Positions 1-7,038 of a stretch of 9,319 nt of DNA are shown here, in pieces; positions within the stretch are counted from its first letter, which is position 1; each line of letters starts with the position of its first letter. Source of the stretch: Chitinophagaceae bacterium (GTDB taxonomy: Bacteria > Bacteroidota > Bacteroidia > Chitinophagales > Chitinophagaceae); contig JAGOUF010000048.1 of assembly GCA_018061385.1 (NCBI GenBank), positions 1 through 9,319 of the forward strand, read 5' to 3'. A program made the translations under genes and the position numbers. Under the pieces are notes generated by a model. It saw only the letters and a list, made by a program, of their open reading frames with translations. It ran no database searches and was not told the origin of the DNA.

Positions 1-130
1 CTAACGGTTCTCAGCTATACGCAGGCAGGGATTTTCACCACTGAACTTCCTACGAAAAACTAAATTTCAAATATAGCACTTTTCTGTCCTACGAAGCACG
101 AACTCCCTGCTTGCGTATAGGTGATGTTAT
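1..130 (-). repeat. attC-like long inverted repeat (possible integron cassette recombination site), cut at the window edge
   Basis: Seen: ctatacgcaggcaggga (15..31) pairs with tccctgcttgcgtatag (104..120) over 17 positions, 16 Watson-Crick and one G-T wobble. After a single G/G mismatch the stem continues with tca (11..13) against tga (122..124). Outside it, TAAC (2..5) pairs with GTTA (126..129), leaving unequal unpaired spacers of 5 and 1 bases. The 72-base loop contains tcctacgaa twice in direct orientation (48..56 and 87..95). Known: attC sites of integron cassettes are about 60 to 140 bases, have R boxes RYYYAAC and GTTRRRY at the ends, unpaired spacers, an inner stem and a variable terminal part. 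Inference: read on the minus strand this has TTATAAC at one end and GTTAG at the other, matching that plan, although the TTATAAC box deviates at two consensus positions and the GTTAG box is cut by the window edge. A dispersed palindromic repeat or a non-autonomous element is the main alternative. No integrase is present here. Confidence 0.45.
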
Positions 131-314
131 AAGCTGGCCTTCTGTCTGTTAAAGTTGTAAAGTCCTTGTCCACTGTGAGTTTCGGTGTTGTTGTCGAGTT
201 AAGATTGGGTCTGTTTGTGTCGGCTGTGGGTAGCGGTTTTAAAAATTTTATAAGGGAAGGAAATTTTAAAAAATAATTTTTATTTGGGTGGTAAAGGTGT
301 AAGCTCTTTTGCAA
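60..314 (-). CDS. doubtful 84-residue hypothetical ORF lying across repeat DNA
   Basis: An open frame of 84 codons starts inside the 296..362 hairpin and ends inside the attC-like inverted repeat, so about the last 23 codons are simply the translation of one repeat arm and its loop. The predicted protein is basic, low in complexity (Thr, Asn, Pro, Lys), has no signal peptide, no membrane helix and no domain I recognise. There is no clear ribosome binding site. Its start lies about 58 bases past the permease stop codon. Integron cassette ORFs often stop within or near attC, which leaves a small chance that it is a real cassette gene. I think it more likely that it is an accidental frame in a conserved repeat and would be annotated repeatedly as a hypothetical protein wherever the repeat occurs. 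Confidence 0.2.
   Translation of the reverse strand: MQKSLHLYHPNKNYFLKFPSLIKFLKPLPTADTNRPNLNSTTTPKLTVDKDFTTLTDRRPAYNITYTQAGSSCFVGQKSAIFEI
131..295. other. gene-poor AT-rich spacer between the two inverted repeats
   Basis: Apart from the doubtful ORF that crosses it, this stretch shows no gene, RNA or promoter I can support. Its right half is very AT-rich, with repeated attttaaaaa-type tracts (about 237..283) that can fold on themselves. Its left half is rich in G and T on the plus strand (tgt, gtt and ggt repeats at about 170..235), unlike the neighbouring permease gene. The composition change suggests non-coding or inserted DNA rather than decayed efflux-gene sequence. Confidence 0.4.
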
Positions 315-362
315 TTTTTGGTTTGTGCGTTGGCTTGTGCGAATTGCAAATGTGCTTACACC
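296..362. repeat. two-part hairpin with a tandem repeat in its loop, just downstream of the efflux operon
   Basis: Seen: ggtgtaagc (296..304) is the exact reverse complement of gcttacacc (354..362), and tttgcaatt (308..316) of aattgcaaa (342..350). The two 9-base stems stack around a 3x3 internal loop whose centre can also pair (C306 with G352). The apical part holds a tandem 12-base repeat, ggtttgtgcgtt (320..331) and ggcttgtgcgaa (332..343), both containing ttgtgcg. The hairpin begins 10 bases past the permease stop codon (minus strand). It could help end or protect the 3' end of the operon transcript, but no run of U follows it, so it is not a standard intrinsic terminator. It may instead be one half of a compound repeat together with the attC-like element at 1..130. 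Confidence 0.55.
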
Positions 363-372
363 TGTGTGATGG

Positions 373-3300
373 CTATTTTCTTCTGTTTAATTTCTCTTTT
401 GCTGTGTCCACTAAATAATAGATCATAGGTACTAAAAACACAGTCAAAATTAAAGATGATAGAAGTCCGCCAATGATTACCCAAGCAAGTCCGTTTTTCC
501 ATTCTGCTGCTGTTCCTGTTGCCATTGCAATAGGAAGCATACCAATTACCATTGAAAGGGTTGTCATTAGAATTGGTCGCATACGACCTTTTCCTGCTAT
601 GATTAAGGCTTCTTTAAAATGTTTACCTTCTGCTTTTAATTGATTGGTAAAATCCACAATTAGAATAGCATTTTTTACCACTAAGCCCATTAGCATAATT
701 AAACCCAATAGGGCGAATAAACTCAAATTACTTAAAGATAAATTCAAAGCGAAAAAAGCCCCAATTGCTGCAACTGGTATAGAAAACAAAACTACAAATG
801 GATAAACAAAGCTGTCATATAGTGCTACCATAATCAAGTAAATCAGCAAAAACGAAATGAGCAACACTGAACCTAATGCTCCAAAACTATCATTCTGTCT
901 TTTGATGTCGCTACCCCAAGTCATTTGTATCCCGTTTGGTAGCGGATTTTCTTTTAGATAAGCCACTACATCATCTGCCACAGTTCCTGATGGTCTACCC
1001 AATGCGTCAGCGGTAAGTGTAATAGCGGGCTGACGGTCTTTTCGTTCCAATAATGAAGGGGAATTGTCTTGTTCAACTGTTGCAAATTGTGAAACTTCCA
1101 CTGGCAAACCCATCGGATTAACAATGGAAAGTTGTTGAACATCTTCAAAGTTTTGTCGGCTAAATTCATTCAACCAAATTCTCACTGGATATTCTGTTCC
1201 GTTCTCGGTAAGTGTGGCATCATCATTTCCAGTGAACGCTGTTCTTAGGTTCAATCCAACATAAGTCGTTGTTAAACCTAATCGTTGCATTTTATCTTTG
1301 TCGGGAATTATTTTGTATTCAGGACTACCTGCTTCAACTGATAAGCGAACATTATCAGCACCTGGAATTTTTTCAATTACCGCTTTTAGTTCATCACCAG
1401 TTTTCATCACCAAATCCAAATTACTTCCGCTTAAGGTAATTTCAATGGGTGCAGAACGAGGTATTAAGCCCAATGCTGCCATTGAATAATTGATACTCGG
1501 AAATTTTGACTTCAATTCATCCCGAAGATTTTTCATAAATGTTTCGGTCGGCACATTTTTAAGTTCCTTTTTAGATTTTAATTGAATGGTAAATTCTGTT
1601 TTGTTTGCAGAACCTACACCCAAACTTCCAATGCCTGTGCTTGGTCCACCAATGTTGCTGAATACCGTTGCTACTTCGGGTTGTTGAATAATGTATGTTT
1701 CAATTTTTTGAGCAATCAAGTTATTTTGCTGAATGGAAGTTGATTTGTCAAACTCCAAAGCCATTCTGAACTTTCCTTGGTCGCCTGTTGAGATTAGTTC
1801 TTTACCAATAATTCCTTGTTTCATAATGCCTAAAGTCATTACAAAAAGCAATAAAACAATTCCTGTAAAAATTAGTTTATGGCTCAAAACCCATTCTAAT
1901 TGTCTACCATACCAATTGGTAAATTTTTCTAATTGATTCTCAAACCAAAGTAAGAAACGATTGAAAATATTTGTCGGTTGTAAATCTTCTTTCTTTCCAA
2001 TTCGTGAAGCCAGCCAAGGTGTAAGAGTAAAACCAACCAATAAACTGGTAAGTGTAGAAGTTACTACAACAACCGAAAACTGCTTGAGCATATCAGCAAC
2101 AAATACTTGTAAAAAAAGAATTGGTAAAAATACCACTACGTCAACCAGAGTGATTGATAATGCAGCAAAGCCAATTTCCATACGACCATCCATTGCAGCA
2201 GTTCGTTTATCTTTTCCTTTGTCTAAATGTTTTTGAATATTTTCTAAAACTACCACGGCATCATCTACCAAAATCCCAATGATTAAAGACATTGCAAGCA
2301 AAGTCATTAGGTTAAGTGTGTAACCCAAAAGCCACATCACCGCAAACGCTGTAACCAATGAAGTAGGAATTGCAATTATTACAATCAATGAGTTTCTTAA
2401 ACTTCTTAGGAATAAAAGCATTACTAATGAAACCAATATAACCGCCAAAATCAAATCAAAAATAACAGAATTAACCGCTGCAATCGTGTTGTCGGTGCTA
2501 TCGTCTGCTATAATAAATTTTACTCCTGAACTTTCATTTTGTTGTTCAATTGAATGAAATTTTTCCCGAACCGCTTTTGAAACATCTACAGCGTTTGCAT
2601 CACCTTGTTTTTTCAGCATTAAACCAATGCCGTTTTTACCGTTGTAGCGACTGATGGAAGTCGTTTCTTTTATACCATCAATAACATCTGCAATATCTTT
2701 TACATAAACTGGACTTCCTAAAACAGGCATAGCCACTTGAACGTTTTTAATGTCTTTTAATGATGTAAATTTTCCAGTTAAACGAACTGAATTACTTTCT
2801 TTCTCAGTTTGCACTTTTCCAGCAGGTAAGTCTAAGCCCGAACGATTGATAGCTTCAACAACCTGAATCATTGAAATTTTATACAATTTCAGTTTGTCTT
2901 GATTTATTTTTACTTGTATTTCTCTTTCTTCTCCTCCTAAAATGGTAATTTCTGCAACACCTTTTATTTGTTGAATTTGTGGAAGATAATCGTCTTTCAT
3001 TTTTTGATAAAACTCGGTGGCAGACAAATTACTTGTAGCACTGATGGACATTATCGGCAAATCATTTGGCGAAACTTTACTCATTACAGGACTTAAAATA
3101 TCCTGTGGTAAATCTTTACGAATGTTGTCAATATAGCGTTGAGCATCTTGCATTGTTTTATCTAAATCTGTTCCATATTTCAGATTTGCGATGATGATGG
3201 AAGCGTTTGGTAACGACTTTGTAACCAAGTAATCTACACCTTCCAAATTGGATAAGGCATCTTCTATTTTTCGTGACACCGATGTTTCTACTTCGTTAGG

Positions 3301-3465
3301 TTCGGCACCAGGGTAAACAGTTTTAATTACAACTACGGGCTGATTAAAGTCGGGCATTAACTCGTAACTCAAATTTTTATAACCGATAAATCCTAATAAA
3401 GTAAATACGCTAAAAAGCACTATTATGAGCGAAGGTCGTTTGATTGAAATTTCTGTAATGTTCAT
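373..3465 (-). CDS. RND-family efflux pump permease, HAE-1 type (AcrB/MdtB-like)
   Basis: This is the inner-membrane proton antiporter of a tripartite efflux pump; it captures toxic compounds from periplasm or membrane and passes them to the TolC-like channel through the adaptor. At 1030 residues it has the full family length, with the duplicated RND plan: TM1 (about 11-29), a large periplasmic porter domain (30-330), TM2 to TM6 (334-485), TM7 (530-549), a second periplasmic domain (550-858) and TM8 to TM12 (864-1015). TM4 contains GILVDDAVVVLEN with the Asp-Asp pair D401/D402, and TM10 contains GLVVKNAILIVDF with K931; these match the proton-relay residues D407, D408 and K940 of AcrB. Heavy-metal pumps such as CusA have a single Asp in the equivalent TM4 motif, so organic substrates are favoured, though which ones cannot be read. 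It starts 12 bases after the adaptor stop codon and is the last gene of the cluster. No frameshift or missing region is visible. Confidence 0.95.
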   Translation of the reverse strand: MNITEISIKRPSLIIVLFSVFTLLGFIGYKNLSYELMPDFNQPVVVIKTVYPGAEPNEVETSVSRKIEDALSNLEGVDYLVTKSLPNASIIIANLKYGTDLDKTMQDAQRYIDNIRKDLPQDILSPVMSKVSPNDLPIMSISATSNLSATEFYQKMKDDYLPQIQQIKGVAEITILGGEEREIQVKINQDKLKLYKISMIQVVEAINRSGLDLPAGKVQTEKESNSVRLTGKFTSLKDIKNVQVAMPVLGSPVYVKDIADVIDGIKETTSISRYNGKNGIGLMLKKQGDANAVDVSKAVREKFHSIEQQNESSGVKFIIADDSTDNTIAAVNSVIFDLILAVILVSLVMLLFLRSLRNSLIVIIAIPTSLVTAFAVMWLLGYTLNLMTLLAMSLIIGILVDDAVVVLENIQKHLDKGKDKRTAAMDGRMEIGFAALSITLVDVVVFLPILFLQVFVADMLKQFSVVVVTSTLTSLLVGFTLTPWLASRIGKKEDLQPTNIFNRFLLWFENQLEKFTNWYGRQLEWVLSHKLIFTGIVLLLFVMTLGIMKQGIIGKELISTGDQGKFRMALEFDKSTSIQQNNLIAQKIETYIIQQPEVATVFSNIGGPSTGIGSLGVGSANKTEFTIQLKSKKELKNVPTETFMKNLRDELKSKFPSINYSMAALGLIPRSAPIEITLSGSNLDLVMKTGDELKAVIEKIPGADNVRLSVEAGSPEYKIIPDKDKMQRLGLTTTYVGLNLRTAFTGNDDATLTENGTEYPVRIWLNEFSRQNFEDVQQLSIVNPMGLPVEVSQFATVEQDNSPSLLERKDRQPAITLTADALGRPSGTVADDVVAYLKENPLPNGIQMTWGSDIKRQNDSFGALGSVLLISFLLIYLIMVALYDSFVYPFVVLFSIPVAAIGAFFALNLSLSNLSLFALLGLIMLMGLVVKNAILIVDFTNQLKAEGKHFKEALIIAGKGRMRPILMTTLSMVIGMLPIAMATGTAAEWKNGLAWVIIGGLLSSLILTVFLVPMIYYLVDTAKEKLNRRK

Positions 3466-3477
3466 TTTTCGCTGATT

Positions 3478-4548
3478 TTATTTAACAGTAACATTTGCAC
3501 CGTCAAAAAGATTTATAAAGCCATTCGTTACAATTACATCACCTGTTTTTAAACCGCTTGACAATACTGATTTGTTCTTTATCTTTTTTGAAATAGTGAT
3601 ATTTTGCAAATGGGCTTTGCCATTTTTTACTATGTAAACTTGTGGTTGATTTTCGGATCCAAGAATAGAAGAGGACGAAATAATAATTCCCTTTTCTTGT
3701 ATGTCGTTTTTCAAATTCACTTTGCCAAACATTCCTGATTTTATTTTCAAATCGGGTGTGTTATTTACCATAAATTGAACAGGAAAACTATTACCCATAT
3801 TGGATTTACTGCCTATCATATTAGTTTTTCCAGTTAATAGAATTTCAGAATAAGCATCTACAGTTAGAGAATAGATTTGATTTAATTTGAATTGGCTTAA
3901 ATCTTTTTCGGGAACATTTATGGTGAATTTTAAAGTTGTAATTTCAGTAATTTGAAGCAATGGAACACCGGGTGCTGCAAATGCACCTTCCTCACTTAAC
4001 TTTGCGGTAACTACCCCATTAAAAGGGGCTTTGATTATGGTTTTATTTATTTGCTCAAGTAAAGTTGCTTTCTGAACTTTTGCAGATTTTAAACCTAACT
4101 CTGCTTTTTCTAACTGAATGCCTTGAATGGCATCTGCTTTAACCAAAATGGAATAACGATTTACATCTGCTTCCAATCCTTCTATTTGCACTTCAATAGT
4201 TTGAAGTTGCAATTTTAGCAATGAATTATCTAATTGAATTAAAGTTTGACCTTTTCGAACCACACTTCCAGCTTCAACTAAAAAAGTATTGATTTTCCCT
4301 TGTAATTCTGCACTTATTTTTGTTTCCTTATTGGGCTCAAATGTTCCTGAATAAAAATATTCTGCATTCACATTTTCAAATTGTATTGTATCTGCCTGAA
4401 CATTTACAGCTTCTTCTTTATTGTATCGATACACTTTACTCATCGTAATTTCTTTGTTGTTTTTCAATTTAATTACAACAATGGCAATCAATACCAACGG
4501 TATAATGATAAATAGCGCTTTTTTTAGCAGTGATGATTTTGAATTCAT
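3478..4548 (-). CDS. periplasmic adaptor (membrane-fusion protein) of the RND efflux pump
   Basis: This is the HlyD/AcrA-type adaptor that bridges the RND permease and the TolC-like channel. The 356 residues show an N-terminal membrane anchor (about 10-27) with no lipobox cysteine, so it is anchored by a helix and not by lipid. The first half of the barrel-sandwich (lipoyl-like) domain lies at about 78-107, including AELQGKINTFLVEAGSVVRKGQ. A short coiled-coil hairpin follows (108-165), then the second lipoyl half (172-202) with IKAPFNGVVTAKLSEEGAF. A beta-barrel (205-275) and a membrane-proximal domain (285-356) complete the family plan. The short hairpin resembles that of other RND adaptors. 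It sits 8 bases after the TolC-like gene and 12 bases before the permease, the usual order for a Bacteroidota efflux operon. Family assignment is firm; substrate is unknown. Confidence 0.93.
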   Translation of the reverse strand: MNSKSSLLKKALFIIIPLVLIAIVVIKLKNNKEITMSKVYRYNKEEAVNVQADTIQFENVNAEYFYSGTFEPNKETKISAELQGKINTFLVEAGSVVRKGQTLIQLDNSLLKLQLQTIEVQIEGLEADVNRYSILVKADAIQGIQLEKAELGLKSAKVQKATLLEQINKTIIKAPFNGVVTAKLSEEGAFAAPGVPLLQITEITTLKFTINVPEKDLSQFKLNQIYSLTVDAYSEILLTGKTNMIGSKSNMGNSFPVQFMVNNTPDLKIKSGMFGKVNLKNDIQEKGIIISSSSILGSENQPQVYIVKNGKAHLQNITISKKIKNKSVLSSGLKTGDVIVTNGFINLFDGANVTVK

Positions 4549-4556
4549 TGTTGATG

Positions 4557-5888
4557 TTATTTATTTGTTGAAATATTCCCAGTTAGTTTTTTAAGTTCTA
4601 AATCTGCTTTTAGATAATCAATTACAGCAGATAGATAGGTTTGTTGTGCTTCACGCAAAGCATTGTCCGCAAGTAAAACATCTGTTAAACTTGCTGTTCC
4701 TAGTTTTTGCTGGAGAATAGTTTGCTTGTAAATAGTTTTCGCCAGTTCAATTTGTTCCGTTGTTGTTTCTACTGTTTTTTTAGCAACTTCTCTTTGCATT
4801 TTTGCATTTTGAACCTGCATATTATTTTGTTCAGAGAGTAAACCGTTTTGAAGTTCATTGTTTTGAAGTTCAATTTTTTTCTGATTTATTTTTCTTTGTG
4901 TTACGGTTCCGTTAAATAGTGGATAAGAGAGTTGAATACCTGCAAAACCAATAGGGTAGAATTTTAGAAAATCATTCGGTTGTTTGTCATAACCGAAACC
5001 TGTTGTTCCATACATTCCAATAAGATTAAGCGAAGGTAAAAACCTTGATCTGTTTAACATGCTTAATTCACTCGACAATATACGGTTTTGAGTTTTTATA
5101 ATACGAATATCTAAAGTTGATGAAGGAGTATATTCATTTGTGTTTTGATATTGAATGTTTGGTTCAATTTGTAGATTTTGTTCAATGGAAATACCCATTG
5201 CAAATTTTAACGCATTTAAAACTTGCTCGTATTTGCTGCTGATACTTTCTTTTTGGGTTGTTAGTTGTGCAACCTGCAATTTCACCTTGCTTACATCAGT
5301 TCCTTTGGCAACCAATTGTTCATTGAGCAATTGCATATTTTTTACCAGTCGAGTGGCATTTATAAGATTGCTGTCAATAAAAGCTAATTGGTGATGCAGT
5401 ATTTGTGCGTTGTAATACAGATTTGAGATTTCAAAATAGATTTGTTCTTCGGTTTTTTGGGATTGTAATTCGTTCAATTGCGATGCAATTTTTGTCGTTT
5501 GAATTGCCCCGTAAACTTGCGGATTATACAATGGCATTGACAATTGTAAGTTTGCATTGATGTTGTGTGGAACACCAAATTGAGCTTCTTTAAATTGCCC
5601 CTCTGGAACCGAAGGATTAAAAACAGACATAGGCATCAACTGATATGGCAGATTTGTAAAATATTTATAGTCTGCATTGATAGAAAGCTTTGGAATTAAA
5701 TTAGCTTTTGCTTCTTTTACTTTTTGATCACCAATGGAAATATTATTTCTACTTATTTGTAGGTTTTTATTCCGAACCTTTGCCGTATCAATACATTGTT
5801 GCAAAGTCCAAGTTTGTGCTTGGGCAGTTTGAAATCCTATCGTTAAAAGTAGAATTAAAATGTGTTTGTGAATATTCGCTAACTTCAT
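4557..5888 (-). CDS. TolC-family outer-membrane efflux channel
   Basis: This is the outer-membrane exit duct of the tripartite pump. The 443-residue product has a Sec signal peptide (about 1-24, hydrophobic core ILILLLTIGF, predicted cleavage after TAQA). The mature part begins with TWTLQQCIDTAKVRNKNLQI, the typical start of the first outer-membrane efflux repeat in Bacteroidota. Two similar halves follow (about 26-215 and 255-435), each with a short strand region and long amphipathic helices rich in Gln, Asn and Leu; the C-terminal TASLTDVLLADNALREAQQ segment is characteristic of the family. There is no lipobox, unlike OprM/CusC-type channels, so it is not lipidated. The gene begins 13 bases after the cupin gene and ends 8 bases before the adaptor. 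Length and domain order look complete. Confidence 0.93.
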   Translation of the reverse strand: MKLANIHKHILILLLTIGFQTAQAQTWTLQQCIDTAKVRNKNLQISRNNISIGDQKVKEAKANLIPKLSINADYKYFTNLPYQLMPMSVFNPSVPEGQFKEAQFGVPHNINANLQLSMPLYNPQVYGAIQTTKIASQLNELQSQKTEEQIYFEISNLYYNAQILHHQLAFIDSNLINATRLVKNMQLLNEQLVAKGTDVSKVKLQVAQLTTQKESISSKYEQVLNALKFAMGISIEQNLQIEPNIQYQNTNEYTPSSTLDIRIIKTQNRILSSELSMLNRSRFLPSLNLIGMYGTTGFGYDKQPNDFLKFYPIGFAGIQLSYPLFNGTVTQRKINQKKIELQNNELQNGLLSEQNNMQVQNAKMQREVAKKTVETTTEQIELAKTIYKQTILQQKLGTASLTDVLLADNALREAQQTYLSAVIDYLKADLELKKLTGNISTNK

Positions 5889-5901
5889 TGGTCAATTTTT
5901 T

Positions 5902-6189
5902 TTATTTGATGAGTATTAATTGACATTCAATTTTTCCTTCAACCCAATGTTTTACCATTGGTTCAATGTTTACATAATCTCCAGTTTTTAATGTTTCTCT
6001 TACACCGTTTTCGTTTTCAAAAATCGCTTCTCCTTTTATGCAAATCAAAAGTGCAGGAGTTTTGGTGATATGTTCTTTTAGTTTTTCGCCTTCCAAAATT
6101 TGTATGGCAGTTGCATTTCCTAATTCGCTTTTAAAAAGAGAAGTTGCTGAAACTGGTTTTTCTTGTGTGTGTAATTCTTTTATGTTCAT
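5902..6189 (-). CDS. small single-domain cupin protein
   Basis: The 95-residue product has no signal peptide and is probably cytoplasmic. It is almost entirely one cupin beta-barrel. Motif 1 is degenerate: EGEKLKEHITKTPALLICIKGE keeps H40 and the glycine turn at G53 with E54, but has Thr where the second His of the usual HxH pair should be. Motif 2, GDYVNIEPMVKHWVEG (70-85), keeps the Gly-Asp, P77 and H81. Only part of the normal metal-binding triad is present, so it may bind metal weakly, use different ligands, or bind a small molecule without metal; enzymatic activity is doubtful. The start overlaps the stop of the upstream lipoprotein gene by 4 bases (ATGA), which suggests coupled translation, and the TolC-like gene starts 13 bases downstream. 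A ligand-binding or sensor role connected with the pump is possible but is only inferred from position. Confidence 0.8.
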   Translation of the reverse strand: MNIKELHTQEKPVSATSLFKSELGNATAIQILEGEKLKEHITKTPALLICIKGEAIFENENGVRETLKTGDYVNIEPMVKHWVEGKIECQLILIK

Positions 6190-6647
6190 TGGAAGTATTG
6201 ATTAAATGTTGTGAATGAAGTTTGAATATTTTCAAATTGCTTTGATGCTTCTGTTTCGTCTTTAGCTTCTGAAAGTTCTTTTACCATATCAATGTATGGC
6301 AATAGCCACTTGTGTAGTTCATCGTGGGCTTTGCCTTTCATTGTGCAATTAGTAGTAAGTAAATCAATATTGGATTGTAATTTTTCAGATAATGATTTGT
6401 AATCTTTTTGCTCAACCTTAATAAATGAATTTATATCAGTTTCCATATTGCGAATATGTATTATCATATTGGAATCAACTTTCCATTTTTCTCCATTATT
6501 AAGTTCGATGGCTTCACTTTCTTCATCGTGCAGGTGTTCCTTGTGATTGGCCGATTTCGTTTGTACTTTTGATTTTACATTAGTTGTGTTTCCACAACCG
6601 ATAAGAATCAAACTGAATGTTAGAAGTGAAATTATTTTTGTTTTCAT
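6186..6647 (-). CDS. periplasmic lipoprotein with a Cys/Met/His cluster, function unknown
   Basis: The 153-residue product has a short lipoprotein signal with lipobox LIGC (Cys18 would be lipidated), so it should sit in the outer or inner membrane facing the periplasm. After the Cys comes a flexible linker with a His-rich patch (H35, H38, H40, followed by acidic residues) and then an all-helical region. A conserved-looking core reads NNGEKWKVDSNMIIHIRNME (50-69) and TTNCTMKGKAHDELHKWLLPY (98-118). In the second segment C101, M103, H108 and H112 are spaced in a way that could bind a soft metal ion such as copper. I recall similar proteins near metal-efflux and DoxX-type genes in Bacteroidota, but I cannot confirm this here and do not know a function. 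It overlaps both neighbours by 4 bases (ATGA), so it is tightly coupled with the membrane protein before it and the cupin after it. Confidence 0.78.
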   Translation of the reverse strand: MKTKIISLLTFSLILIGCGNTTNVKSKVQTKSANHKEHLHDEESEAIELNNGEKWKVDSNMIIHIRNMETDINSFIKVEQKDYKSLSEKLQSNIDLLTTNCTMKGKAHDELHKWLLPYIDMVKELSEAKDETEASKQFENIQTSFTTFNQYFQ

Positions 6648-7033
6648 ATTTTCTTTTTTGTAATTGTGAAATAAGCAATACTTGCAAATGCTAGAGTTAC
6701 AGCAATTCTAAAAATCATTGCACCGATGGTTTTTTCTTCATAAATACCGCCTGAACTTGCGTGAATTTTAAGACCGATAAAAGCTGTTAGTAGAATAAGT
6801 GTTGAAATTCCTAAAAGCGATGTAGTCCATTTCTTGCTTTTAATAAACCCATAAGCAGCTAACAGATAAAGAATGCTACTGATGAAATTTGACCAAACCA
6901 CAAACAGAACATAATTGCCCTCTTTGGCTCTAATGCCAAACAAATCAAATATTACGGAAGTGCTTAGGAATAAAGTAAGCAAGCCAAATCCGGCTAAAAT
7001 AATTGCAAATAAATATGGAAGTATTTTTTTCAT
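6644..7033 (-). CDS. small four-helix integral membrane protein, function unknown
   Basis: The 129-residue product is nearly all membrane: hydrophobic segments at about 5-27, 41-64, 69-88 and 103-124, separated by short loops, with a positively charged C-terminus (ITKKKI) and N-terminus (MKK). The loop between helices 3 and 4 (about 90-102) contains HASSGGIYEEKTIG and is the longest polar stretch apart from the 1-2 loop with RAKEGN. No catalytic or transport motif is visible and I do not recognise the family; DoxX-like and DUF-type four-helix proteins have a similar layout but I see no signature. It starts 5 bases after the Kelch-like gene and its stop overlaps the lipoprotein start by 4 bases, so the two products may act together in the membrane. 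A helper of the pump or a small membrane sensor are both only guesses. Confidence 0.75.
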   Translation of the reverse strand: MKKILPYLFAIILAGFGLLTLFLSTSVIFDLFGIRAKEGNYVLFVVWSNFISSILYLLAAYGFIKSKKWTTSLLGISTLILLTAFIGLKIHASSGGIYEEKTIGAMIFRIAVTLAFASIAYFTITKKKI

Positions 7034-7038
7034 AATCT

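Noticed and set aside
296..362. Rho-independent terminator for the efflux operon
   Set aside because: The hairpin is well placed but long, with a large apical loop, and the minus-strand sequence after it (tttaccaccc) is not a U-run. Kept as a repeat of unknown role.
1..372. CRISPR array, tRNA or insertion-sequence end
   Set aside because: There are no regularly spaced direct repeats, no cloverleaf with TTC-arm motifs, and no transposase fragment; the repeats are inverted and of two different kinds.
1298..2236. Plus-strand open frames of 63 to 91 codons opposite the permease gene
   Set aside because: They are antisense to strongly conserved RND sequence and have no domain or start signal of their own.
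373..3465. Heavy-metal (CusA/CzcA, HME) efflux permease
   Set aside because: TM4 has the Asp-Asp pair (D401/D402) and TM10 the matching Lys of HAE-1 pumps, whereas metal pumps carry a single Asp in a different motif.
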